Below, piece by piece: positions 1 through 7,575 of a stretch of DNA of 39,762 nucleotides. The notes beneath the pieces were generated by a model. The model was given only the letters and a program-made list of their open reading frames with translations. It was not told where the DNA came from and did not search any database. The stretch's first letter is position 1. Every line of letters begins with the position of its first letter. Location of the stretch: positions 1 to 39,762 of the forward strand of contig CAJIYX010000146.1 of the NCBI GenBank assembly GCA_905181725.1. The letters run 5' to 3'. A program made the translations under genes and the position numbers. This stretch comes from Alphaproteobacteria bacterium UBA830 (GTDB lineage Bacteria > Pseudomonadota > Alphaproteobacteria > MPNO01 > UBA830).

Positions 1-852
1 GGCGGCAAAATCATCGCCACTCAGATTGGGCGGCGCCTGGATCGACATTTCGGGGCCGAATAGCACGCGTGCCACCGCTATGGTCCAGCGCAGGTCATTC
101 AGGTCAGGCTCCGGCGCATCTACCATCTTCGTGCCGGGCTTCGCGCGAAAATTCTGGATGATGATTTCCTGGATATGACCGTACTGGTCATGCAGGTCAC
201 GAATTGCTTCAAGTGCCGCAATCCGGTCTTCGAGGCTCTCGCCGATGCCGATCAGGATGCCGGTAGTAAACGGCACCCGCGCCGCGCCCGCGAGGCGGAT
301 TGTTTCCAGCCTCGCCGCCGGGTCTTTGTCGGGTGATCCGAAATGAGGCCCGCCACGGGCCGACAGACCGGGGGAAATTCCTTCCAGCATCAGACCCATC
401 GATGCCGATACAGGGCGCAGCAGCGCAATATCGTCGGCTGTCATCACCCCCGGATTCAGATGCGGCAGCAGCCCGGTCTCGGAAAGCACGAGACCTGCCA
501 TTTCGGCAAGATAGGAAATCGTCGTCTCATGCCCGAGCGCCGCAAGTTCCGCGCGCGCCACACGATACCTGAGCTCAGGCTTGTCGCCGAGTGTAAACAA
601 CGCCTCTGTACATCCGGCCGCGGCACCGGCGCGCGCAATCGCCAGAACCTCTTCGGCGGTCAGGTAGGCCCGCTCACCGGCCACAGGCGGGTGCGCAAAG
701 GTGCAGTAATGGCAGACATCCCGACAGAGCTCAGTCAGCGGAATAAAGACTTTTGGGCTGTACGTGATGATATCGCCATGGCCCGCATCGCGCAGGCGGA
801 CAGCCGTCGACAACAATTCGCCGGTATCAATAGAACGAGGCTCAAGATTCAT
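1..852 (-). CDS. cofG: FO synthase, CofG-type radical SAM subunit (3' end off window)
   Basis: Translating the minus strand from 852 gives 284 residues that run off the window edge. Residues 43-50 read CRDVCHYC, the CX3CX2C cluster motif of radical SAM enzymes. The later LNPGVMT, GILIGIGE and QNFRAKPGT stretches are typical of CofG, or of the CofG half of fused FbiC. The family makes 7,8-didemethyl-8-hydroxy-5-deazariboflavin, the chromophore of F420, together with CofH. Whether this is stand-alone or a CofGH fusion cannot be told because the C-terminus is cut. The ATG at 852 lacks a clear Shine-Dalgarno; an in-frame GTG lies three codons upstream. The frame is clean with no stops. The gene is divergent from the SDR at 1167. 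Confidence 0.9.
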   Translation of the reverse strand, partial: MNLEPRSIDTGELLSTAVRLRDAGHGDIITYSPKVFIPLTELCRDVCHYCTFAHPPVAGERAYLTAEEVLAIARAGAAAGCTEALFTLGDKPELRYRVARAELAALGHETTISYLAEMAGLVLSETGLLPHLNPGVMTADDIALLRPVSASMGLMLEGISPGLSARGGPHFGSPDKDPAARLETIRLAGAARVPFTTGILIGIGESLEDRIAALEAIRDLHDQYGHIQEIIIQNFRAKPGTKMVDAPEPDLNDLRWTIAVARVLFGPEMSIQAPPNLSGDDFAA

Positions 853-1166
853 GGGCGGCACAACACGGTCACTGCGTTAAAATTATTTGATCAAAATTTG
901 CTGCCGTCGCCCGCATTGGCTGCCCAATACGCGACCTTATTGCAGTACTACTGGACAGGGAAACGACCACGCCGTCAAGCCTTGGGCAGCTCATGTCCTG
1001 TCCCCCCGGTAAATTGCACTGTGCCCCGAAGCGATCATGCGAAGACCGACTTTTGTTCGGCCAGGAACGTTTCCCTATACTCGGTCAGATCAACGGAAAC
1101 GAGCGCCTTGCCCTCATCGACCGCCGCTGGCAGAGGGTCGCTTTGGATCATAAAGGAGAACGTCAT
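853..1166. other. Divergent intergenic region, cofG / SDR
   Basis: This 314-base stretch separates the two divergent starts. It holds an AT-rich patch near 875-900 and the ribosome binding site AAGGAG (1153-1158) of the SDR gene. Reading frames crossing it show no family resemblance. It presumably carries both promoters, but I cannot name a convincing -35/-10 pair. Confidence 0.5.
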
Positions 1167-1922
1167 ATGCAAAGGCTTGAAAACCGGGTCGCCATCATCA
1201 CCGGTGGCGCGCAGGGTATCGGCGCCGCCTATGCCCGCAGCTTTGCCGCCGAAGGGGCAAAGGTCGTCATCGCCGACGTCGCACCGGCAGACGCATTGGT
1301 CGATGAAATCACGACTGCCGGCGGCACGGCGATTGCTACACGAACCGACGTTACCGATGAGGCCGCCTGCGCTGCCATGGCAACGCAAACCATCGCTGCC
1401 TTCGGGCGGATTGATATCCTGGTGAACAATGCCGCCCTTTGGGTGCATGTCGGCCAGAAGCCGATCATGGAGATCAGCAAGGCAGAATGGGACAAGGTGC
1501 TCGATGTGAACATCAACGGTATGTTCCTGTGCACCAAAGCGGTGGTGCCGCAAATGACCACGCAGAGTTACGGTAAGATCATCAATATCTCGTCCGGCCG
1601 CGCGCTCAAAGGATTTACCAACCTGTTACATTACGATACGTCCAAGGGTGCCGTGATCTCGTTCACCCGGTCTGTCGCCCGCGAACTTGGCGATGCCGGA
1701 ATACGCGCCAACACCATCGCACCCGGCGGGATCATGACCGACAACGTGATCGAACAGGATGAACTGCGCGGCATGATCGCGATGGGCACAGCGACACGGG
1801 CGATCAAACGCGAGCAAGTGCCCGAAGATGTCGTCGGCGCCTGTATTTTTCTGGCCAGCGAAGAAAGCGATTTTATCACCGGTCAGGTGCTCGCCGTCGA
1901 TGGCGGCTCGGCGATGAATTGA
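1167..1922 (+). CDS. SDR-family NAD(P)-dependent oxidoreductase
   Basis: A 251-residue classical short-chain dehydrogenase. Residues 12-19 (TGGAQGIG) form the Rossmann glycine motif, NNAA is at 87-90, and the catalytic set is Ser142/143, Tyr156 and Lys160. The C-terminal ITGQVLAVDGG is typical. I chose the ATG at 1167 because AAGGAG sits 8 bases upstream; a longer reading from 993 has no SDR homology in its extension. The gene lies 120 bases before ligA on the same strand and may serve the aromatic pathway, for example by oxidising or reducing an alcohol or aldehyde intermediate. The substrate cannot be read from sequence. It is not the usual 4-carboxy-2-hydroxymuconate semialdehyde dehydrogenase LigC, which belongs to the GFO/IDH/MocA family. 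Confidence 0.9.
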   Translation: MQRLENRVAIITGGAQGIGAAYARSFAAEGAKVVIADVAPADALVDEITTAGGTAIATRTDVTDEAACAAMATQTIAAFGRIDILVNNAALWVHVGQKPIMEISKAEWDKVLDVNINGMFLCTKAVVPQMTTQSYGKIINISSGRALKGFTNLLHYDTSKGAVISFTRSVARELGDAGIRANTIAPGGIMTDNVIEQDELRGMIAMGTATRAIKREQVPEDVVGACIFLASEESDFITGQVLAVDGGSAMN

Positions 1923-2006
1923 CTGCCCCTGCCCGACCAGGGGACGATATATGTGCTATTGTCATAGCTCCAAGGGTTGTCGTGTCAGGCAGACTGGTGT
2001 AAAAAT

Positions 2007-2026
2007 TTTGATATCATTTGATATCT
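2007..2026 (+). promoter_or_regulatory. Tandem decamer upstream of ligA (candidate operator)
   Basis: Two abutting near-identical decamers, TTTGATATCA and TTTGATATCT, end 16 bases before the ligA start and overlap the likely promoter or leader. Each contains the palindrome GATATC. The spacing of one helical turn suits a regulator dimer. No regulator gene is adjacent, so this is an inference from pattern and position only. Confidence 0.35.
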
Positions 2027-2042
2027 TATAACGAGGACAGAG

Positions 2043-2405
2043 ATGGCTAAACAGGTAGATTCCGAACGTCCGATAGAGGACACCAAAATCTTCGATGCGG
2101 AACAGACACGGCTCGGTTACCGGCTGAACAAATTCGCAATGTCGCTGGTCAAACTGGCGAACCGCGAAGCCTTCCTCGCGGACGAGGATGCCGCCCTTAC
2201 GGCGTCTGGCCTGAATGATGAAGAGAAACAGCTCATCCGCGACCGGGACTGGCGCGCGATCATGGATGAACATGGCGGCAATATTTACATGATCATGAAA
2301 ATCGGTGCGGTAATCGGCGAAGGTCTTTACCAGATCGGCGCACACCAGCGGGGCCAGACATACGAAGAATTTCTCGCGACGCGGAATGCCGCGGGCGCAA
2401 AGTAG
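2043..2405 (+). CDS. ligA: Protocatechuate 4,5-dioxygenase, alpha subunit
   Basis: A 120-residue protein of the LigA superfamily, the small subunit that caps the active site of the extradiol enzyme protocatechuate 4,5-dioxygenase. The length and the core around residues 60-112 (RDRDWRAIMDEHGGNIYMI, then the GxxxGEGLYQIGAHQ-like segment) fit LigA. GAGGAC precedes the ATG. The stop is 12 bases before ligB, so the two subunits are surely cotranscribed and made together. With LigB it converts protocatechuate plus O2 into 4-carboxy-2-hydroxymuconate semialdehyde in the cytoplasm. Confidence 0.93.
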   Translation: MAKQVDSERPIEDTKIFDAEQTRLGYRLNKFAMSLVKLANREAFLADEDAALTASGLNDEEKQLIRDRDWRAIMDEHGGNIYMIMKIGAVIGEGLYQIGAHQRGQTYEEFLATRNAAGAK

Positions 2406-2417
2406 AGGACACAAAGA

Positions 2418-3260
2418 ATGGGAAAAATCATTGCCGGTATCGGCACCTCGCATGTGCCGTCCATCGGCGTCGTCTACGACCAAGGCCGCACCCAGGAACC
2501 TGCCTGGAAGCCGCTTTTTGATGCGTATGAACCGGTTAAAGACTGGCTGAAAGAGATCAAGCCGGACGTCGCCATCGTCGTCTATAACGACCACGGTGGA
2601 GACTTCTTCTTCGACAAGTATCCGACATTCGCGGTCGGCGCGGCAGACGTCTACCCGGTGGGTGACGAAGGATGGGGCCGCCGCCCCCTGCCCGACTTTA
2701 CGGGCGACGCAGACTTTTCGTGGCATCTCTGTAACGAGCTAGTCTACAACGAGTTCGATATCACGGTCTGTCAGGAAATGGCGGTCGAGCACGGTTTTAT
2801 GGTGCCGATGCATCTGTGCTGGGATCACGGCTCCGACTGGCCGGTCAAAGTGGTACCGGTTGCGGTCAACGTTATCCAGCATCCCCTGCCGACGGCGCTG
2901 CGCTGCTGGAAACTGGGACAGGCAATTCGCAAGGCGGTCGAAAGCTATCCGAAGGATACGAAAGTCGTCATCCTCGGCACCGGCGGCATGTCCCATCAGC
3001 TCAACGGTGCGCGTTTCGGGTATCTCAACAGTGACTTCGACCGGGACTTCCTCGACAAGATCCAAAACGACCCGATGGCACTTACCGAACTGACCCATCA
3101 GCAGATCATGGAAGACGCGGGTGCCGAAGCAGTCGAACTGATCATGTGGCTGACCATGCGCGGCGCACTGGATGGCGCACCGCTCCGCCAGGTCCATCGC
3201 AACTACTATGCGCCGATGACCACGGGCATGGGGCTGATCGCTCTTGAAGAAGCGGTTTAA
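2418..3260 (+). CDS. ligB: Protocatechuate 4,5-dioxygenase, beta (catalytic) subunit
   Basis: A 280-residue class III extradiol dioxygenase. By alignment from memory with Sphingobium LigB, the non-haem Fe(II) ligands are His12, His59 and Glu240, and the catalytic base is His193 within GTGGMSHQL. The related gallate and 3-O-methylgallate dioxygenases share this fold, but the separate LigA partner and the pobA gene directly downstream favour protocatechuate. It is slightly shorter than LigB (302) at the C-terminus. The later genes of the 4,5-pathway (ligC, ligI, ligJ, ligK) are not in this window. Confidence 0.93.
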   Translation: MGKIIAGIGTSHVPSIGVVYDQGRTQEPAWKPLFDAYEPVKDWLKEIKPDVAIVVYNDHGGDFFFDKYPTFAVGAADVYPVGDEGWGRRPLPDFTGDADFSWHLCNELVYNEFDITVCQEMAVEHGFMVPMHLCWDHGSDWPVKVVPVAVNVIQHPLPTALRCWKLGQAIRKAVESYPKDTKVVILGTGGMSHQLNGARFGYLNSDFDRDFLDKIQNDPMALTELTHQQIMEDAGAEAVELIMWLTMRGALDGAPLRQVHRNYYAPMTTGMGLIALEEAV

Positions 3261-3291
3261 GGTCTAACCCCAGGCAGACGAAAAAACATCC

Positions 3292-4470
3292 ATGGAAAAG
3301 ACACGCGTTGCCATCATCGGCGGCGGGCCCGCCGGCCTGTTGCTGTCGCACATACTCGATCTCAACGGCGTCGATAACATCGTCGTCGAACAACGAAGCC
3401 GGGCCTATGTGCTCAGCCGCATCCGCGCCGGCGTGCTCGAAGCGGGTTCGGTCGACATGCTGCGTTCCATGGGGCTCGGCGAGCGTCTCGACCGCGAAGG
3501 CAAACCGCATGACGGCACGTATATCGTCTGGGCCGGCAGCGAAAAACTGCTGATCGATACCAAGAAATATACCGGCCGGGATATGACGGCTTATGGTCAG
3601 ACCGCCATCACCGAAGATCTGTATGCAGCGCGCGACAAAGCGGGCGGACAGATCATCGACGAGGCCGAAAACGTCCAGCCGTACGACATGACGACGGATG
3701 CGCCCTATGTCACCTTCACGAAGGACGGCAAGGAACGGCGCATAGACTGTGACTACATCGCCGGGTGCGACGGTTTTCACGGCGTCAGCCGTAAATCCAT
3801 CCCCGCCGACCTGATGCAGGTCTACGAGAAAGGCTATCCGTTCGGCTGGCTGGCGATCATGTCCGAAACCGCGCCGCTGTCCGACATTATCTATGCCAAC
3901 CACGAGCGTGGCTTTGCGCTGGCATCGCAGCGCAATGAGCGCCTAAGCCGCTACTACATCCAGTGCGACCTGAATGACAATGTCGACGAATGGCCGGACG
4001 ACCGTTTCTGGGAAGAACTGAAGGCGCGTTTTCCGAAAGATATCGCCGACGCAATCGCAACCGGACCATCCATCGAAAAATCAATTGCCCCGCTCCGCAG
4101 TTTCGTCGCCGAACCGATGCGCCATGGCCGGCTTTTCCTGGCGGGAGACGCCGCCCATATCGTGCCGCCAACGGGTGCCAAAGGCCTGAACCTTGCGTTT
4201 TCAGACGTGTACTACCTGTCACGCGGGCTGATCGAGCATTACGGCAAGAACAACGACACCTATCTCGACGGCTATTCCGATATGGCGCTCCGGCGGATAT
4301 GGAATGCGGAACGTCTGTCCTGGCACCTGACGTGCCTGTTGCACAAATTCCCGGATGACGATCGGTTCGATCAGCGCACCCGAGAAGACGAGCTCGCCTA
4401 TCTGTCGAAGTCGGAAATCGCGATGGCTGCCCTCGCGGAACAATATGCGGGCCTGCCCTTCGAAGACTGA
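3292..4470 (+). CDS. pobA: 4-hydroxybenzoate 3-monooxygenase
   Basis: A 392-residue flavoprotein that hydroxylates 4-hydroxybenzoate to protocatechuate using FAD, NAD(P)H and O2. Landmarks are GGGPAG at 10-15, the RIRAGVLE helix at 43-50, the FAD-binding GDAAHIVPPTGAKG at 285-298, and Tyr201, Ser212, Arg214, Tyr222, Pro293 and Tyr385. These match the substrate-contact and proton-relay residues of the Pseudomonas enzyme at identical numbers. It starts 31 bases after ligB and completes a two-step module feeding ring cleavage. A hairpin terminator follows. No PobR-type regulator is adjacent. Confidence 0.97.
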   Translation: MEKTRVAIIGGGPAGLLLSHILDLNGVDNIVVEQRSRAYVLSRIRAGVLEAGSVDMLRSMGLGERLDREGKPHDGTYIVWAGSEKLLIDTKKYTGRDMTAYGQTAITEDLYAARDKAGGQIIDEAENVQPYDMTTDAPYVTFTKDGKERRIDCDYIAGCDGFHGVSRKSIPADLMQVYEKGYPFGWLAIMSETAPLSDIIYANHERGFALASQRNERLSRYYIQCDLNDNVDEWPDDRFWEELKARFPKDIADAIATGPSIEKSIAPLRSFVAEPMRHGRLFLAGDAAHIVPPTGAKGLNLAFSDVYYLSRGLIEHYGKNNDTYLDGYSDMALRRIWNAERLSWHLTCLLHKFPDDDRFDQRTREDELAYLSKSEIAMAALAEQYAGLPFED

Positions 4471-4484
4471 ACTCCGCATAACGA

Positions 4485-4515
4485 AAAAAGAGCCGGTACA
4501 AGACCGGCCCTTTTA
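4485..4515. terminator. Rho-independent terminator between pobA and cupin gene
   Basis: A-rich sequence, stem GCCGGT (4492-4497), loop ACAAG, stem ACCGGC (4503-4508), then CCTTTT. The A tract before and T tract after allow it to work in both directions, ending the convergent pobA and cupin transcripts. Confidence 0.85.
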
Positions 4516-4536
4516 AATCGTCTCGAATTCGGCGTG

Positions 4537-5043
4537 TTACGCGACGGCCTCGTACTTGTCCCGCTTCACGCCGGTCAGATCCTGACCTTCGACGCGGATC
4601 AGGCGCGTGGTCGCGGTGCGGCTGGGAGAGTGCAGGTCTCCCTCGTTGTACAGATACGCGATGCCCCGCGTCATATCGTAATCCTTGACCTTCTTGACCT
4701 TGCCGGGCGCGTCGCCACTCGGCTCAACGACCTTTTCCCAGTCGGTCATGCTGGTCACACCGACCGCCTGACCATAGATCGCCCAGCTTGGGCCATGATC
4801 GTGCGGGTTGGAGCCTTTGGCGCCTTCATAGACATGCGCTAGGATGCAGAATTTGTGTTTGTCATCCTCGTAGATCACCTGACGCGCCGTTATGTTGTCG
4901 GGCCCAAGATGGGTGGCGACAAATTCATCATCGGCGCAGGCCTTAGCAATAAATTTCCGAACTTCTTCACGCCCAGCCGGACCTCGTTCCTGGTCAATCG
5001 CGGCGCGGCAATCTGCTGAAAGCTGTTCCAGTGTATAGGACAT
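4537..5043 (-). CDS. Cupin-fold (double-stranded beta-helix) predicted metal-dependent protein
   Basis: A 168-residue protein resembling the COG5553 group of predicted metal-dependent double-stranded beta-helix enzymes. The putative metal site is the PHDHG motif (two His) near residue 82, followed by the conserved SWAIYGQAxG strand, and a later GDLHSPS His near residue 140. I chose the ATG at 5043 because AGGAAGGGAA lies just upstream; an upstream extension to 5091 has no homology. The substrate is unknown. It is convergent with pobA and downstream of the ThDP enzyme on the same strand, with about 100 bases between them. Confidence 0.75.
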   Translation of the reverse strand: MSYTLEQLSADCRAAIDQERGPAGREEVRKFIAKACADDEFVATHLGPDNITARQVIYEDDKHKFCILAHVYEGAKGSNPHDHGPSWAIYGQAVGVTSMTDWEKVVEPSGDAPGKVKKVKDYDMTRGIAYLYNEGDLHSPSRTATTRLIRVEGQDLTGVKRDKYEAVA

Positions 5044-5142
5044 CGTTGTTCCCTTCCTGTCTGTGTTCTCTGACCCTGGTACTAGGGCCAAACGTATACG
5101 AAAAAGAAGTGACCGGCGCGCCTTGATCCCGATTAACCCTAT

Positions 5143-6744
5143 CTAGTCGAAAACCGTTTCCGAATAATGCTCGGAATCAACGACAGCTTCGATCACAGTC
5201 GGGCCTTTCGCCCGCAACGCGGTCGTCAGTGCAGCGCGCAATGCCGCCGGGTCCCGCACACCGATCGCCGGCACACCGAAGTAATGCTCCGGCGGATCAC
5301 GATATTCCTCTTCCTGCAGTTCCGTGCCGTAGATCGACAGCTGGCGACGTTCCTGCTTCACCCGGATCAGGCCGAGCCATCGGTCATCGAGCACGACCAC
5401 CGGCAGCGTCAGCCCCATCCGTTTGGCCGTCGCAACTTCGCCACAGGTCATCTGGAAACAGCCATCACCGATCAGACAGACTACCGGCAGATCAGGCCGC
5501 GCGATTTTCGCCGCGATCGCTGCCGGCAGACCAAAGCCCATCGACGACCAGCCATTTGTGATATGGCACTGGCGCGGTGCATGCGCTGTCCACTGACTAG
5601 CGATCTGGTGCGTATGGGCGCCGACGTCGTAGGTCAGAACACCGTCATGCGGCAGCACGTCGCGCACGATGTCGATCACGTGATGCGGCGCAAAATTCGC
5701 CACCTCGGGACGCAGCCCCGCCTCAAAAGCTTCCCCGTGCGTGGCAACGTCACTTTCCTGCCAGTCATTGGGAACGACATCCGCCTCGGCTAGCGCCGCA
5801 ATTGAGGTATCGAGATTACCCGTTACCTCGGCCTTCAACTGGACCGACGGCGCGACATCAACCTTTTCAATATCGATCTGGAGCAACGGCGTATCGCCGA
5901 TCCACGCCTCGTATTCGACCTCGATCGTATCGTATCCAAGCCCGACGATCAGATCGGCACCGCGCAGGAACGCACGCTGTATCTGCCGCTTCGACCGTTC
6001 GATACAGCCGATGGAGAGCGGATGATCCTCGTCGATCAGTCCTTTGGTCATCGTCGTACTGGCAAATGGAATGCCATGACGCTCGATGAAACCCTGCAAC
6101 AGGCCAATATCGTGCATCCGCATCGCGTTGGTGCCAAGAATGGCGACCGGCCGCGCCGCTTCGGCCAGAACAGCCAGAGCCGCCTGAATCTCGGCATCGT
6201 CCGCAGCGGCCACGGGAACGGGCGCGACAAGTTCCGGCAGGGTCTCGGTCGCCATCGCGACCGCGACATCTTCCGGCAGGTCGAGATGAACCGGCCCCAT
6301 CGGTTCGGTCAGCGAAAGCCGCACCGCTTTTGCCACCGATTCAGCGACCGAGCCTTCGCGCAACACGATGCTGACCTTTGTGATCGGCGCAAAAAGCTGC
6401 TGGTGGTCGATATACATCTGAATACGCCGGCCGAGCTGGTCGGTGTTCAGGTTGCAGGTGATCGCGATCATCGGCGACCGGTCGAGCCAAGCACTGCCGA
6501 CGCCGGTCGCCAGGTTCGTTGCCCCCGGCCCGAGTGTCGCGATCCCAAGCCCGGGCGCACCCGTCATGCGTCCCATCACGTCCGCCGCAAAACCGGCCGA
6601 ACCTTCATGCGCGGTCAGCACGAAAGGCAGGTCATGCTTGCGCATGGCGTCCATCAGCGGCAGCACATTGCCGCTGGGGATGCCGAAGCCATGGGTTACC
6701 CCCGCCTTTTTGAGTATCTGAACGATGAGTTCCGCGTTGTTCAT
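5143..6744 (-). CDS. Thiamine diphosphate-dependent enzyme, acetolactate synthase-like
   Basis: A 533-residue three-domain ThDP enzyme of the acetolactate synthase/benzoylformate decarboxylase superfamily. The cofactor-activating glutamate is Glu47 in AHEGSAG. The pyrophosphate-binding motif starts with GDG at 426-428, but the usual closing NN is DD at 453-454 (VVLDDRWLGLI). The start is the ATG at 6744, which gives the family's normal N-terminus; longer readings to 6852 add unrelated residues. It is not canonical IlvB, since the FAD-contact and tail regions differ and no ilvN follows. The reaction is probably decarboxylation or ligation of a 2-oxo acid. Substrate is not readable. Confidence 0.8.
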   Translation of the reverse strand: MNNAELIVQILKKAGVTHGFGIPSGNVLPLMDAMRKHDLPFVLTAHEGSAGFAADVMGRMTGAPGLGIATLGPGATNLATGVGSAWLDRSPMIAITCNLNTDQLGRRIQMYIDHQQLFAPITKVSIVLREGSVAESVAKAVRLSLTEPMGPVHLDLPEDVAVAMATETLPELVAPVPVAAADDAEIQAALAVLAEAARPVAILGTNAMRMHDIGLLQGFIERHGIPFASTTMTKGLIDEDHPLSIGCIERSKRQIQRAFLRGADLIVGLGYDTIEVEYEAWIGDTPLLQIDIEKVDVAPSVQLKAEVTGNLDTSIAALAEADVVPNDWQESDVATHGEAFEAGLRPEVANFAPHHVIDIVRDVLPHDGVLTYDVGAHTHQIASQWTAHAPRQCHITNGWSSMGFGLPAAIAAKIARPDLPVVCLIGDGCFQMTCGEVATAKRMGLTLPVVVLDDRWLGLIRVKQERRQLSIYGTELQEEEYRDPPEHYFGVPAIGVRDPAALRAALTTALRAKGPTVIEAVVDSEHYSETVFD

Positions 6745-6812
6745 TGTCGCCCCCGATGAATGACGTTGGTCCCGATGCACTTCGACCGCGTGTCGTGGCA
6801 TACTGCACTGCC

Positions 6813-7490
6813 ATGCAGATTCATATCCCCTTTCACTGGACAACCCGTACATGGGCCAGCCGCTATCCCCTGCTGTTTAATCCAGTGTTCGGCGCGATCA
6901 ACGACCGTGCACGACTTGCCCGGCCGGATACCGGTCTGGTGATCGAAGGTTTTCCGCAATCTGCAAACAGCTTTTCGGTTATCGCGTTCCTGAATTCGGG
7001 CACCAGTGATATGACGCTGGCACATCATGTACATTCACCGCCGCAGATCATACTGGTCGCCCGGTAGGGCCGCTCGGCGATTCTGCTCGTCTGGGCGCCT
7101 GAGGATGCGGTTATCGCGGGGCTGGCAAAGATCGCGACACACACCGCATCGGACCTGCTGCGGGCCTACGCGCTCTATTACGACAACCTGCTGCCCTTGC
7201 GGGAACATTACGTCATAGCGCCGTTCGAGACTGTTACGACGGACGTCGGGTGCATCGTTTCAGCTGTAAACTGACGGTTTGATACGTCGTTTGCGTCGAT
7301 AGATCCCGACCGGCACACCCAGTTCAGCAAGGCGTTTCTGGCGCAGGAAAAGATCGACGGGCTCAATGCTCCGCACTCGCCGACGCCACGGACAATCCCG
7401 CCCCATATCCTCGCGGGACGGGCGGTCGACCGGGCGCGTGCAGCATACGCCCGCATGCTGGATATCGCGGCAAAAGACGGCACCCGATGA
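6813..7490 (+). pseudogene. Sulfotransferase-family pseudogene (two in-frame stops)
   Basis: Reading one frame from the ATG at 6813 gives a recognisable P-loop sulfotransferase-like protein of about 225 codons interrupted by TAG at 7065 and TGA at 7272. The 5'-phosphosulfate loop, normally EGFPRSGNTF, is EGFPQSANSF. The conserved AHHxH(A/S)P, PEDAV, LLPxR and VAPFE blocks are all still in one frame and in order. No frameshift is needed. The family decorates polysaccharides or small molecules with sulfate from PAPS. Two stops plus the altered loop make function unlikely. It is divergent from the ThDP gene. Confidence 0.8.
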
Positions 7491-7575
7491 GCGGCCTTTC
7501 GACCGGCAATTTTGCAGACCCCGCCCGTCATTTCGGCGCATTGACACCGGCTGACAGAGTTTTAAACGTGTCCTG

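Noticed and set aside
343..1425. Long plus-strand open frame across the cofG and SDR regions
   Set aside because: It is antisense to the clear CofG frame and out of frame with the SDR; its product has no recognisable features.
1962..2726. 254-codon minus-strand frame over ligA and ligB
   Set aside because: Antisense shadow of the two dioxygenase subunits, whose catalytic residues are unambiguous on the plus strand.
6813..7490. Stop-codon recoding or selenocysteine instead of pseudogene
   Set aside because: Broken genes across the window use TAG, TAA and TGA at sites where relatives have ordinary residues, and no SECIS-like or pyrrolysine context was seen.
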